From contig OZ257149.1 of NCBI GenBank assembly GCA_965279085.1, positions 1,426,001-1,490,000 on the forward strand: a stretch of DNA of 64,000 bases, in the 5' to 3' direction. The notes beneath the pieces were generated by a model. It was not told where the DNA came from and searched no databases. It saw only the letters and a program-made list of their open reading frames with translations. Position 1 is the first letter of the stretch. Every line of letters starts with the position of its first letter. Source of the DNA: UBA7672 sp965279085 (GTDB taxonomy: Bacteria; Pseudomonadota; Alphaproteobacteria; Caulobacterales; Hyphomonadaceae). This document shows positions 17,363-26,327 of the stretch, piece by piece. A program made the position numbers and the translations under genes.

Positions 17363-18349
17363 CTAGGTGACCTTGCGCGCGAGATCCGGGAACACCTTGC
17401 CGACCTTGCCGAGCAGATAGTTACCATAGGTTCCGGCGAACTCATGCAGGTTCGCCTTGTCCCACCGCTGCGCGCTGTCGTCGTGCGCGTTGGCGCCGGG
17501 GAGCGGAACGACGCGGGCGTCGAAGCCGGGATCGAAGAAGAACGGGAATGATAGTCGCGAACGACCGGAGACGTTGAGCACGCGGTGCGGCGTTGAGCGA
17601 TAGACACCGCCGGTGAGACGATCGAGCATGTCGCCGATATTGCAGACGAGCGTGCCGGGGATGGGTGGCGCGTCGATCCAGCCGCGCGACGTCTTCACCT
17701 GCAGACCGCCCTTGTCGTCCTGCGCCAGCAGGGTGAGCAGGCCGTAGTCGGTGTGCTCGCCGACGCCCCAGCCCTGCGCGGCGTCGGAGGCGGGATAGTG
17801 GAAGATGCGGAAGAGCATGGTTGGCCGGGCCGTGTAGATGCGGCGGAAGTATTGCGCATCGAGACCGAGGCTGATCGCGACGCCCTCCATGATGGCGTGA
17901 GCCGAGCGTTCCGCCTGGTCCATGAAGGCGGTGACGGCGGTTTCGAGTTCGGGAACCGCCGATGGGAACTGGTTCGCGCCGTGAAGCGGCAGGCCGGCTT
18001 TCACGCGCGGATCGTCCGGGCCGAGCTCCTCGCCGAAATAGACCCCTTCCTTGATGTCGGGCTTGCCCGAGGTGAGCTCGCCACCGACGGGGAAGAAGCC
18101 CCGCCAGGCCCTGCCCCCGTGGGCCATCGCGATCCTCATCTTCTCGGCGTGGGGTAACGCGAAGAAGCGATGGCTGGCGCTATCGAGCGACCCAAGCGTC
18201 TGTGGCGTGATGGCGTGGCCGCTGGCGTAGAAGAAGCCGAGGTCGCGACAAGCCGAGCCGATCTCCGCCGCCGCCCGGTTGCGGGCGACTTTGTCGGCGC
18301 CAAGCAGCGGCGCGACATCGATCACGGGCAGGCGTTCAGTGGAGGCCAT
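17363..18349 (-). CDS. Isopenicillin N synthase-like 2-oxoglutarate/Fe(II) dioxygenase
   Basis: A 328-residue enzyme. The N-terminal non-haem dioxygenase segment is LPVIDVAPLLGADKV ... ACRDLGFFYASGH. The jelly-roll core carries the iron triad: HxD in GEHTDYGLLTLLAQDD and the distal His in RSTPHRVLNVSGRSRLSF, with the Arg-x-Ser that binds 2-oxoglutarate. Bacterial members oxidise varied small molecules and the substrate cannot be told from sequence. ATG 18349 starts at the domain boundary; an upstream in-frame start at 18430 would add 27 residues without recognisable content. Confidence 0.85.
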   Translation of the reverse strand: MASTERLPVIDVAPLLGADKVARNRAAAEIGSACRDLGFFYASGHAITPQTLGSLDSASHRFFALPHAEKMRIAMAHGGRAWRGFFPVGGELTSGKPDIKEGVYFGEELGPDDPRVKAGLPLHGANQFPSAVPELETAVTAFMDQAERSAHAIMEGVAISLGLDAQYFRRIYTARPTMLFRIFHYPASDAAQGWGVGEHTDYGLLTLLAQDDKGGLQVKTSRGWIDAPPIPGTLVCNIGDMLDRLTGGVYRSTPHRVLNVSGRSRLSFPFFFDPGFDARVVPLPGANAHDDSAQRWDKANLHEFAGTYGNYLLGKVGKVFPDLARKVT

Positions 18350-18481
18350 GGCCCAGTTTCGCGCCGGCACGGGCGCTGTAAAGCCCACAAAATCACGCGT
18401 TTTTGCGCGGAATATGCCGCCGCCCGACAACCCTTGCGCCCGGCGGGCCCCGACGTTACAACCCGCCCCTCATTGCAGGCC

Positions 18482-18558
18482 GCGCCCGTAGCTCAGCTGG
18501 ATAGAGCACCAGACTACGAATCTGGGGGTCAGGAGTTCGAATCTCTTCGGGCGCGCCA
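18482..18558 (+). tRNA. tRNA-Arg (anticodon ACG)
   Basis: A complete 77-nt cloverleaf: acceptor arms GCGCCCG and CGGGCGC pair fully, the D arm is GCTC...GAGC, the anticodon stem CCAGA/TCTGG encloses loop CTACGAA (anticodon ACG), the T loop is TTCGAAT, and CCA is encoded at 18556-18558. The ACG anticodon, edited to ICG, reads CGU/CGC/CGA Arg codons. No integrase or direct repeat of its 3' end was seen nearby. Confidence 0.97.
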
Positions 18559-18574
18559 GTTGCTTTCCTGACAA

Positions 18575-19582
18575 TCAATTCCTCGCCGTATGCACCCCGC
18601 GCGCGATGGCGCGGGCGAGGCATGCGGCTGCCAGTTCTCCAATCCGGCCGATGAGGAAGGGCCGGTGGTCCGGCCGTTCGATCCGCGCGGTCGAGAGGCA
18701 GAAAACCACATCACCGTCGAAGGGTGCAAACGCGGGCCGCACGGCGCGGGATATCCCCGACATCGCCATCTTGGCGACGCGCTGGGCTTCGGCGGGCGTG
18801 AGCGCGACGTTGGTGGCCACACAAGTGATCGTGGTGTTGGTGCGTCCGGCCATGGGCGGAAGTGGACGAACGCCGGGATTGCTCTTGGCGTCGCCCCAGT
18901 CGTCGAGGTCGAGCGTGAGATCGGGAGGCGGGCGTTTGCCGCCGAACTCGCCGCTCTGCTCGTAGGGCCAGGCCCAGTAGACATCCGTGCCGGGCATCAC
19001 GGCCGAGCCGTGTGAGTTCACTGCGGCAAGGGCGCCGACGATGACGCCGTCATGTGTGATCGCGCTGGCCGAGCCGACGCCGCCGGGGAGCGTGCCCGCT
19101 GTTGCGCCATAGCCCGCTCCCGAACGGCCAAGCTGGAATTCGACTTTCGCATCCTTCAGCGCCGCCATGCCGAGGGTGCGATAGGGAGGCGTCTCACCCC
19201 ATGCCTTGTTTCCGCTGTTGGCGAGATCGTAGAGGATCGCGGACGGGACGACGGGCGATGGCGGAACCGCGCTGTTGGGAAAGAGCGCGAAGCCCTGCCC
19301 CGCGGCGCCAAGCGCCCCAACGACGCCATCGGCAGCCGCAAGGCCGTAGACGGAGCCGCCTGAGAAAACGATGGCGTCGACCGCATCGACCAGCGTATCG
19401 GGGCCAAGGGCGTCGGTTTCACGCGTTCCCGGCCCACCACCGGCGACCACAACAGCGGCAACGGCCCGATTGTCAGGCCGGATGACGGTCACGCCGGTGC
19501 GGACTGCAGTGTCATGTGCGGCGCCGACCTTGAGCCCGCCGACATCCGTTATCAGGTTGAGTGGCCCGGGCCGCGCGGTCAC
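18575..19582 (-). CDS. P1 family peptidase (DmpA/aminopeptidase-like)
   Basis: A 335-residue N-terminal nucleophile-type hydrolase. It opens GPLNLITDVGGLKVGAAHD and carries VIRPDNRAVAAVVVAGGGPGTRETD, then SGGSVYGLAAADGV, AAVNSHGS, and the late GRTNTTITCVATNVALT block where the family autoprocesses before a Ser/Thr. Members cleave N-terminal amino acids or beta-peptides. The whole family core is present. The gene is convergent with tRNA-Arg and its start lies 142 nt from the ggt start on the opposite strand. Confidence 0.87.
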   Translation of the reverse strand: MTARPGPLNLITDVGGLKVGAAHDTAVRTGVTVIRPDNRAVAAVVVAGGGPGTRETDALGPDTLVDAVDAIVFSGGSVYGLAAADGVVGALGAAGQGFALFPNSAVPPSPVVPSAILYDLANSGNKAWGETPPYRTLGMAALKDAKVEFQLGRSGAGYGATAGTLPGGVGSASAITHDGVIVGALAAVNSHGSAVMPGTDVYWAWPYEQSGEFGGKRPPPDLTLDLDDWGDAKSNPGVRPLPPMAGRTNTTITCVATNVALTPAEAQRVAKMAMSGISRAVRPAFAPFDGDVVFCLSTARIERPDHRPFLIGRIGELAAACLARAIARGVHTARN

Positions 19583-19724
19583 TTTGAAGATTCCGGGCGA
19601 AAATCCGGGGCAGAATCCGGCATTTGACAGGCCTCAAAGGTCGGTTCAGTTGCGGTCGCCCGCGAACGCTATATGGGCCTGTATGCGGGGCGAACCGGCC
19701 CCACGCAAGAAGGAGCGCTTCGGC

Positions 19725-21473
19725 ATGCGCCACTCCCTGTTCGCCTTCGTGGCAACCCTTGCTCTGGCGGCTTGCGCTGGCCCGCCCGATGCGAATGCGC
19801 CGGCCACCGGCCATGCCGGTGAATGGCGGCTTTCGGGCCGCGCCATGGTTTCGGCGGCGGACAAGCGCGCGGTGGATGCGGCGCTGGAGGCGATGAAGGC
19901 TGGCGGCAGCGCGGTTGATGCCGCCATCGCGGCCCATGCTGTGCTGGGGCTGGTCGAGCCGCAGAGCTCGGGCCTTGGCGGCGGCGGATACATGGTCGTC
20001 TATGATCGCAAGTCCAACACGACGACGGTGTTCGACGGGCGCGAGACAGCGCCGGCGACGGCGACCGCCGACTACTTCACGGTCAACGGACAGAATCTCG
20101 GTTTCGTGCAGGCGATCCTTTCGGGCAAGTCGATCGGCACGCCGGGCGCGGTCGCGCTCTACAAGACGGCGCATGAGAAATTCGGCAAGCTGCCGTGGGG
20201 GCCGCAGTTCGATGCGGCGATCAAGCTGGCTGACGAGGGCTTCATCGTTTCGCCGCGCCTCGCCAACTCGCTGGGCCAGCGCTTCCAGAACGGACCGCTC
20301 GGCACGAACCCCGCCTCCGGCACCTACTTCTTCCCGAACGGGAAAGCGTTGGCCGTCGGCGACCGGCGTACCAATCCGGAGTATGCCGCGACGCTGCGTT
20401 CGATCGCGAAAGACGGGCCGGCCGCGTTCTATTCGGGGCAGCTGGCGCAGAACATCGTCAACGCGGTTCATTCCGGCGACATACAGGGCGAACTCTCGCT
20501 GAAGGACCTCTCCGACTACAAGGTGTTGGTGAAGCCGGCGCTGTGCGGCGCCTATCGTGACTACCGCATCTGCTCGGCGCCGCCCTCGTCTTCCGGCGGC
20601 GTCGCGATGAACCAGATCATGTCGCTGTATGAAGACATCACGGCGAAGTCTGGTGCCGCGACCGAGTCTGACAAGCTGCGCGATTTCGTGCTGGCTCAGC
20701 AGCTCGGCTATGCCGACCGCGATCATTATGTCGCCGATCCTGATGCGGTGAGCGTTCCGGTGGCCGACCTGCTCGATCCGAAATACGTGAAGTCCCGCGC
20801 CGAGAGCGGTTTCAAGCCGGGCGATGTTCCGCAGCCAGGCGATCCTGGCGCGTTCCTGCACAACAAGCCGATCCGCGACCAGTGGGGCCGCGACGCCAAC
20901 GCGGCGCAGCCGGGCACGACGCACATGTCGTTCGTGGATTTCGAGGGGAACGCGGTGTCGTTCACGGCCACGGTGGAGGGCGCGTTTGGCTCCTCGCGCT
21001 GGACCAACGGCTTCGTGCTGAACAACCAGCTGACCGACTTCACGCGGCCGCCGGTGCTTAACGGCAAGCCTGTCGCCAACGCGCCGGGGCCGGGAAAGCG
21101 GCCGCGCTCGTCCATGTCGCCGACCATCGTGTTCGACAAGGCTGGCGACGTATTCATGGTGACCGGCTCGCCGGGCGGTAACTCGATCGTGGGCTACGTG
21201 TCGAAGACGATCGTGGCGGTGCTCGACTGGGGCCGCACGGCGCAGGAAGCCAGCGCGCTGCCGAACGTCGTGGCGCGCGGGCCTGTCGTCAGCATCGAAA
21301 CGGCTGATGCGACGGGAAAGACCTGGGCACAGCAACTGGCGGCGGCAGGCTTCAAGACGCGTGAGGTCGCGGGCGAGAACTCCGGCCTCAATTTGATCGT
21401 CGCGCGCGCCGACAGATGGGAAGGTGGGGCCGATCCGCGCCGTGAGGGCGTTGCCATCGAGGCGGTGAAATAG
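19725..21473 (+). CDS. ggt: Gamma-glutamyltransferase
   Basis: A 582-residue secreted enzyme. The signal MRHSLFAFVATLALAAC has a lipobox. The large-subunit part includes GGSAVDAAIAAHAVLGLVEP and SGLGGGGYMVVYD; the small subunit begins at Thr398 in QPGTTHMSFVD, the expected autocleavage site and nucleophile. SPTIVFDK and TGSPGGNSIVGYV follow. It cleaves gamma-glutamyl bonds of glutathione and related peptides in the periplasm or at the outer membrane. ATG 19725 has AGGAG 10 nt upstream and begins the signal peptide; the open frame extends 118 codons further upstream as an artefact. Confidence 0.93.
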   Translation: MRHSLFAFVATLALAACAGPPDANAPATGHAGEWRLSGRAMVSAADKRAVDAALEAMKAGGSAVDAAIAAHAVLGLVEPQSSGLGGGGYMVVYDRKSNTTTVFDGRETAPATATADYFTVNGQNLGFVQAILSGKSIGTPGAVALYKTAHEKFGKLPWGPQFDAAIKLADEGFIVSPRLANSLGQRFQNGPLGTNPASGTYFFPNGKALAVGDRRTNPEYAATLRSIAKDGPAAFYSGQLAQNIVNAVHSGDIQGELSLKDLSDYKVLVKPALCGAYRDYRICSAPPSSSGGVAMNQIMSLYEDITAKSGAATESDKLRDFVLAQQLGYADRDHYVADPDAVSVPVADLLDPKYVKSRAESGFKPGDVPQPGDPGAFLHNKPIRDQWGRDANAAQPGTTHMSFVDFEGNAVSFTATVEGAFGSSRWTNGFVLNNQLTDFTRPPVLNGKPVANAPGPGKRPRSSMSPTIVFDKAGDVFMVTGSPGGNSIVGYVSKTIVAVLDWGRTAQEASALPNVVARGPVVSIETADATGKTWAQQLAAAGFKTREVAGENSGLNLIVARADRWEGGADPRREGVAIEAVK

Positions 21474-21606
21474 GCGCTGCACATTGCGCTCACGTCATAA
21501 GGCGGCTGCAGGTTAAGTGGCCGGAACGAACGTTCATCCATCACGTTGTGGCTTGAGTGACAGCGCCGCCCCGGCGCTGTTGTTGCTACATTTCAGGAGA
21601 ACAACC

Positions 21607-22212
21607 TTGTTCCGTGCAAAACTTCCGATGCTGCTCGCGGCGTCCGCCATGGCGCTCGGCTTTGCGGCCTGCTCGCCGGAAAATCCCGCCAGCGAAGCCA
21701 CGAGCACCGGCGAGGTCGCCCTCGACGAGAACACCACGGTCGACACCGCCAACGTCGATGAAGGCGTGAAGAACTTCGTCGAGAAAGTCGCCATCTCCGA
21801 CATGTTCGAGATCGAAGCGAGCAAGATCGCACTCGAGCGTTCTCAGGTGAAGGCCGTCAAGGACTTTGCCCAGATGATGATCGATGCTCATACGGCGACG
21901 ACCAGCGAGCTGATGCCGCTGGCTTCCGCTGCGATGGTCGCGCCGCCGACGGCGCTCGACAACGACCACGCTGGAAAGCTCGATGAGCTGCGCAACGCAT
22001 CGGTCGCTGACTTCGACGACAAATACATCGACCAGCAGACCGACGCGCACGAGAACGCGCTGAACCTGCTCAAGGACTTCGCTGACAGCGGCAAAGACGC
22101 CGGACTGCAGGGCTTCGCGGCCAAGACGGCGCCCGCCGTCCAGGCTCACCTCGACCAGGTGAAGGCGCTCGACAAGTCGCCCGCCGACGACGTCACGAAG
22201 AACCCGAGCTAG
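21607..22212 (+). CDS. DUF4142 family lipoprotein (TTG start)
   Basis: A 201-residue protein. From TTG 21607 (AGGAGA, 6 nt spacing) the N-terminus reads MFRAKLPMLLAASAMALGFAAC, a proper lipoprotein signal; starting at ATG 21628 would lose the basic n-region. The mature part is a helical DUF4142/ferritin-like domain: FVEKVAISDMFEIEASKIALER, then VKDFAQMMIDAHTATTSEL and DKYIDQQTDAHENALNLLKDF. Members are common periplasmic proteins in alphaproteobacteria, sometimes linked to stress, with no proven reaction. It is followed by a strong terminator. Confidence 0.82.
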   Translation: MFRAKLPMLLAASAMALGFAACSPENPASEATSTGEVALDENTTVDTANVDEGVKNFVEKVAISDMFEIEASKIALERSQVKAVKDFAQMMIDAHTATTSELMPLASAAMVAPPTALDNDHAGKLDELRNASVADFDDKYIDQQTDAHENALNLLKDFADSGKDAGLQGFAAKTAPAVQAHLDQVKALDKSPADDVTKNPS

Positions 22213-22261
22213 CGCCCCACGAGACCGGACGCTTCCGGTCCCGACGCCGTAGCGTCCTTAG

Positions 22262-22299
22262 AAGGCCTCGCGGAGACGTCCGCGGGGCCTTTGCCTTTT
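22262..22299 (+). terminator. Rho-independent terminator after the DUF4142 gene
   Basis: A 13-bp stem (AAGGCCTCGCGGA with TCCGCGGGGCCTT, one G-T pair), loop GACG, then TTGCCTTTT. It lies 50 nt after the stop at 22212. Confidence 0.88.
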
Positions 22300-22570
22300 C
22301 GGACCTGTACTGGCGGTACAGTGCGCCGGACGGATGCGTGGCGAGAGTGTGGCGCAAGTTGCGCGAGGGCTGAATTTGCAAGCCGATAGCGAGTCGCAGC
22401 GGCTGTACCACGCGATCACTTTCGGCAGCCGAACTTGGCGCTTACCTGTCTGGCGTCGCGGGACGCTCACCTCCCTGACCCGCTCCGGCGACAATCGCAC
22501 GGCCTCTTCCGCCTTGCTCCCAGACCGGGCGGGAGAGGCCGCGCCCCATAACAAGAAGAGGAAAACCTCC
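22300..22570. other. Non-coding spacer with a long inverted repeat
   Basis: About 270 nt between the terminator at 22299 and the hydrolase start. No gene is supported. The only structure seen is an inverted repeat at 22501-22540: left arm GGCCTCTTCCGCC, right arm GGCGGGAGAGGCC, 14-nt loop. It lies 30 nt before the ATG and has no T-run, so it is more likely a 5'-leader hairpin than a terminator. Confidence 0.5.
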
Positions 22571-23371
22571 ATGCGTGCGTCCGCCGTAGACATTTCAACC
22601 GTCCGCCTCGCCAACGGATTGCAGCTGCAATACCGCGAGAGCGGTGACCCGCGCGGCGCCCCGGTCGTCGTGCTGCATGGCGTGACCGACTCGCTGCGTT
22701 CGTGGCGGCCTTTCACCGATGCGCTGCCGCGATCCATCCGGGCGATTGCGGTGAGCCAGCGGGGACATGGGGATTCATCGCGACCCGATCATGACTATGG
22801 CTCGGCGGCGTTCGCGGGCGACCTCGCGGCGCTGATGGATGCGCTGGGTATTCGACGCGCGCACATTGTCGGGCATTCGATGGGGACGTGGATCGCGCAG
22901 CGTTTCGTGCGCGACTATGCCGAGCGCGTGGAAAGCGTGACGCTGATCGCCGGCTTCGTGACGTTAGCCGACAATGCAGGCGTGATGGAGCTGATGCGTG
23001 AGATCAATGCGGCGGACAGGATGGATCCGGGTTTCGTGCGCGCCTTTCAGGAAAGCACGGTGGCGAGCCCGCTGCCTTCGGCGTTTCTCGAAATGGTGGT
23101 CGACGAGAGCATGAAGGTTCCGGCGCATGTCTGGCGCGCGGCTTTCGCAGCCATGGCGTCGGAGGCGCCCGGGACGGCGTGGATCGATCATCGTGCGCTG
23201 CTGATCAGTTGCGGCAAGGACGAGTTCTTCAAGGACAAGGAGCGGCGCGAGCTGGCCGCAATGTTCGTTAGTGGGCGCGAGATTTTCTACAGCGATCTTG
23301 GCCATGCCCCGCACTGGGAAGAGCCCGCGCGCGTGGCTAAGGACGTCGCGGCGTTCGTGCTGGCGCAGTAG
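22571..23371 (+). CDS. Alpha/beta hydrolase
   Basis: A 266-residue hydrolase. Oxyanion strand VVVLHGVTDSLRSW, nucleophile elbow GHSMGTW (Ser), acid in the strand LLISCGKDEFF, and a late catalytic His in SDLGHAPHWEEP. The cap region is small, as in esterases, haloperoxidase-like and lactonase-like members; substrate unknown. No strong signal peptide, so cytoplasmic. ATG 22571 has an AGAGGA site; upstream codons in frame are not protein-like. Confidence 0.85.
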   Translation: MRASAVDISTVRLANGLQLQYRESGDPRGAPVVVLHGVTDSLRSWRPFTDALPRSIRAIAVSQRGHGDSSRPDHDYGSAAFAGDLAALMDALGIRRAHIVGHSMGTWIAQRFVRDYAERVESVTLIAGFVTLADNAGVMELMREINAADRMDPGFVRAFQESTVASPLPSAFLEMVVDESMKVPAHVWRAAFAAMASEAPGTAWIDHRALLISCGKDEFFKDKERRELAAMFVSGREIFYSDLGHAPHWEEPARVAKDVAAFVLAQ

Positions 23372-23372
23372 C

Positions 23373-24554
23373 TTAGAGCAGGAAACGCGCCCGGGCGTGC
23401 GTGCGCAGGAAAACACGCATTTCCTCAAGGCTGGTGCGCTCGAAGGAGCGAATGGCGTCCAGCTTGGCCGGGAAGGTCGTGGCGGCTTCGAAGCGTTCGG
23501 TCGCGACGCGAACGTTTGCGCGATACTGTTCGTAGCGCTCGATCTCCCGCTGGGGCTGGAAGCCATCCTCCATGGCGCGGCCAGCGAGCGCGATGAGCGC
23601 GATCCAGATCACGGCGACTTCGAGGATGGCCAGCTGCGCTTGGGCGAGCATGCCGACGAAGTGGCCGATATGTATCAGGATAATCGCGCCGACGCAGAAC
23701 CAGCCGAGGCCCGTGAAAATCTCTTCCAGTTGCTTCGTCGTCATGCGGCCCTTGTGGCGGTGTTCCAGCTTGGCGTCGCAATAGCCGCCCTGCCAGTCGA
23801 CGCGCAGCACGCGCCAGGCCGCGAAAATCTCGGAAGCGGTGGGCGTGATCTCCTGCCCGGTGGACGGCATCATCGGTGTAAGCGTTTCGAAGGTTGTCTC
23901 TTGGCCACGCTTGAGGATGCGCTGGAGTTCCTTCTCCGGATCCTTGAGCACCAGTTCGTCAAGCCGCACGAGCGCGGCGGCTCGGTCGTCGAGGTAGGCT
24001 TTGCGGCGCGCCTCGTCGGCGCCGATGTTGACAAGCTCGGGCAGCTTCGCGGCCATGTAGTGGAAATGGAACAGGCGCAGCGTCTCGGTGGTGAGACGGG
24101 CGTGCAGCCATTTGCGGCGTGAGGCTGAGCGGCGAAGGCCGGACAGGCCGAGGATCGTACCGCCGAGGCCCATCACCGCGGCGATCAGACCGACGATAGC
24201 GTGGACGCCGAGACCGCCTTCGCCGTGTGATGCGTCGGCGAGGGCGGGAGGATCGACGTGTTCGCTGGCTGCGGGCGCGTGATCGCCGGCGATCAGCGGG
24301 CCGAGAGAGGCGAGCAGCAGGGCGCCGAGAACCAACGCGACAGCGAAGATACCGGCGATGCGGCTTTGCTTGCGCAGCGCCAGCGCTTCCTTGTCGGCGG
24401 GAATGAACTTGTCCAGCAGGGCCGGAAATTCGAAGGCGAAGCGGATGGCAGGCTTGCGGGCTTCGGGGGCTTCGGCCTTGAGGTCGTAATTCTCGAAGGC
24501 CTGTTCGGTCTTCGTGTCCTCGGTATCGCCGCTCTTGCCGGTTGGATCTGTCAC
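23373..24554 (-). CDS. Four-helix membrane protein of unknown function
   Basis: A 393-residue protein. An acidic, hydrophilic N-terminus (about 1-65) is followed by two membrane helices (about 67-92 and 115-140), a cytosolic domain rich in charged helices (about 145-280: RKWLHARLTTETLRLFHFHY, RLDELVLKDPEKELQRILKR), two more helices (about 283-328), and a basic helical tail. The alternation of helix pairs and a soluble domain is reminiscent of SLATT/DUF4231 proteins, but I cannot confirm this. The stop lies one base from the convergent hydrolase stop. Confidence 0.7.
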   Translation of the reverse strand: MTDPTGKSGDTEDTKTEQAFENYDLKAEAPEARKPAIRFAFEFPALLDKFIPADKEALALRKQSRIAGIFAVALVLGALLLASLGPLIAGDHAPAASEHVDPPALADASHGEGGLGVHAIVGLIAAVMGLGGTILGLSGLRRSASRRKWLHARLTTETLRLFHFHYMAAKLPELVNIGADEARRKAYLDDRAAALVRLDELVLKDPEKELQRILKRGQETTFETLTPMMPSTGQEITPTASEIFAAWRVLRVDWQGGYCDAKLEHRHKGRMTTKQLEEIFTGLGWFCVGAIILIHIGHFVGMLAQAQLAILEVAVIWIALIALAGRAMEDGFQPQREIERYEQYRANVRVATERFEAATTFPAKLDAIRSFERTSLEEMRVFLRTHARARFLL

Positions 24555-24611
24555 GCGCCCTGCCCCTCCGCGACCGTGTTGCCCGGCGAAGCGCGGAACG
24601 TCAATCGCAGG

Positions 24612-26066
24612 TCAGGCTGCCGCCGGAACCCGGAGCGTGAAAGTGGCGCCGTCGGCGCCGTTGCGGGACAGCTCCAGATCGCCTTTCATGCCGCGCGCAA
24701 GTTCACGCGCGATGGCAAGGCCAAGACCGGCGCCGCCACGCGAGGCCGATCCCGAGAAGGGCTGGAATAGTCGCTTCACGACGGTCGGTGGAACGCCCGG
24801 GCCGTTGTCGGATATCTCGATCACCGCACACTCGCCGTCGCGCTGGACGCGCGCGGAAATGCGGCCAGGCACTACGCGGCCCGGGTGCTCCTTGATGGCG
24901 CGGGCGGAATTGCGGACGAGGTTAGCGACAATGCGGTGGACATGGTCAGCGTCGGCCATGGCGCAGACCGGCGTAGGAATGTCGAGACGCCATTCGATCT
25001 CGCCGCAACCGGCCAGGCCTTCGCCAGCGGCTTCCTCGATGGTGCTGCCAAGGCTGACGGATGCGATGTTGGGCTCGGCTGGTTCGGCTCTGCCATAGCG
25101 GAGTGTCGACTCGGCGAGGTTCACGGCGCGCTGGATCGCGCGCTCCAGCCGCGGCGCGGCGCGCTTGACGCGAGGGTCTTCGGACTGGGCCAGGCTTTCT
25201 GACACGATCTGCGCGGCAGCCAGCGAATTGCGCAGGTCGTGATTGATCTTCGCGACAGCCTCGCCCAGTTCAGCAAGGCGCTTGCGCTGGCGGAAGGCAG
25301 CAGAGACGGTTTTCTGCATCGCCTGCAGCGCCTGGTTGGCGCGCTGCATCTCGTCGCTTTCGCCGGGCATGTGTTCGATCTCGGCGCCTTCAGGTGCGTT
25401 GGCGAAGCGCACGATGCCGTTGGTAAGGCGCTGCATCGGGCGCACGACCAGACGATAGATCGCGAAATAGATCAGTGCGCCGACCACCGCCGACGTCACC
25501 AGCGAGATGATGAGCAGCGTGCGCGAGAAGGTGAACAGCCCGTCGCGCAGCGCGACTTCCGGCACGATCACTTCCATCTCCGAGTCAGCCGTCATGGACG
25601 GGGCCAGCAGGATGCGAAGGAAGCGTCCCTTCGGCGAGAAGATGGTGGAGAAGGCGCCGCCGATGCCGCTGAACAACGAATCGTCGCGCAGGTCGACCGT
25701 CACGAGATCGGGCCCGATCTCGATGGACGGCGCGAGAATCTGCTCGCGGAAATTCTCCTCCTGCACCGCGACGGCGATGACCTGCGCGCTGGCGAGAAGC
25801 TGCAGCGAAAGCTCGTCGCTAACGCGCCCGTCTGGCGCCGCCTCGACGGCGAGCACGGCGATCTGCGCGGCCTGCCCGCGCTGCTCGAGCCAGTTGTTGC
25901 GGTAGATGCCGGCCAGAACCGGATAGATCAGCAGGGTCGCGAACAGGATGAAGCCCATGGTCAGCATCAGCAGCCGGCCACGCAGTCCCGACAGGAAATG
26001 GGGCTTCCTTACCGCCGACGTGTCCGCCGGGGCAGCGACCCCCTCGAGCTGCTGCGTCTCGCTCAG
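24612..26066 (-). CDS. HAMP-type sensor histidine kinase, probable CTG start
   Basis: The kinase is 484 residues if begun at CTG 26066. Segments: N-terminal cytosolic tail, membrane helix 1 (GFILFATLLIYPVL), periplasmic sensor of about 120 residues, helix 2 (LLIISLVTSAVVGALIYFAIY), HAMP (VVRPMQRLTNGIVRF), DHp with the phospho-His in KINHDLRNSLAAAQ, and HATPase with N-box LVRNSARA, G1 ISDNGPGVP and G2 GGAGLGLAIA. The first in-frame ATG (25967) would cut off the protein-like residues VRKPHFLSGLRGRLL, including the basic charge before helix 1. No ATG/GTG/TTG precedes it before the stop; CTG 26066 has AGGGGG 7 nt upstream. No response regulator is adjacent. Confidence 0.85.
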   Translation of the reverse strand: MSETQQLEGVAAPADTSAVRKPHFLSGLRGRLLMLTMGFILFATLLIYPVLAGIYRNNWLEQRGQAAQIAVLAVEAAPDGRVSDELSLQLLASAQVIAVAVQEENFREQILAPSIEIGPDLVTVDLRDDSLFSGIGGAFSTIFSPKGRFLRILLAPSMTADSEMEVIVPEVALRDGLFTFSRTLLIISLVTSAVVGALIYFAIYRLVVRPMQRLTNGIVRFANAPEGAEIEHMPGESDEMQRANQALQAMQKTVSAAFRQRKRLAELGEAVAKINHDLRNSLAAAQIVSESLAQSEDPRVKRAAPRLERAIQRAVNLAESTLRYGRAEPAEPNIASVSLGSTIEEAAGEGLAGCGEIEWRLDIPTPVCAMADADHVHRIVANLVRNSARAIKEHPGRVVPGRISARVQRDGECAVIEISDNGPGVPPTVVKRLFQPFSGSASRGGAGLGLAIARELARGMKGDLELSRNGADGATFTLRVPAAA

Positions 26067-26270
26067 TTGTTCGCCCCCTGGGCGTTCCCAAGTCGTTTGG
26101 CGTTCTCTGGAAACAAGCCCACTAGCCTGTTTTTTCCAGGTCCGCTCTTCGTTGTTTTGTCAGTCCCGCCGGTCCCCACCAGGTATGGGCGCCGGGATTC
26201 AGATGGTTGTACGCTTCCAGACCTGCAATCCCGTCGCAGAAACTCAAGGATTTCAGCCGTCGGGGTCTGC

Positions 26271-26299
26271 TTGACTTGCCTTCTCCGAGCAGGTAGTTC
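26271..26299 (+). promoter_or_regulatory. Candidate sigma-70 promoter for rpmH/rnpA
   Basis: TTGACT (26271-26276) and TAGTTC (26294-26299) are separated by 17 nt, upstream of the first GTG starts at 26328 and 26335. The -35 is good and the -10 is weak. The leader would be short. No DnaA-box cluster was seen, so this is not evidently an origin. Confidence 0.45.
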
Positions 26300-26327
26300 C
26301 CCCGCCTCCTCGAAGGATTAAAGGGCG

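Noticed and set aside
18541..18558. tRNA-Arg 3' end as phage/island attachment site
   Set aside because: No integrase and no second copy of the 3' end was noticed in the window.
19512..21482. Long open frame of 656 codons on the minus strand over ggt
   Set aside because: It is antisense to an evident gamma-glutamyltransferase and is Arg/His/Val-rich with no domain or ribosome site. GC-rich codon pattern gives such shadows.
21517..21606. Upstream extension of the DUF4142 protein
   Set aside because: It lies before a good ribosome site and would put 30 residues ahead of the lipoprotein signal.
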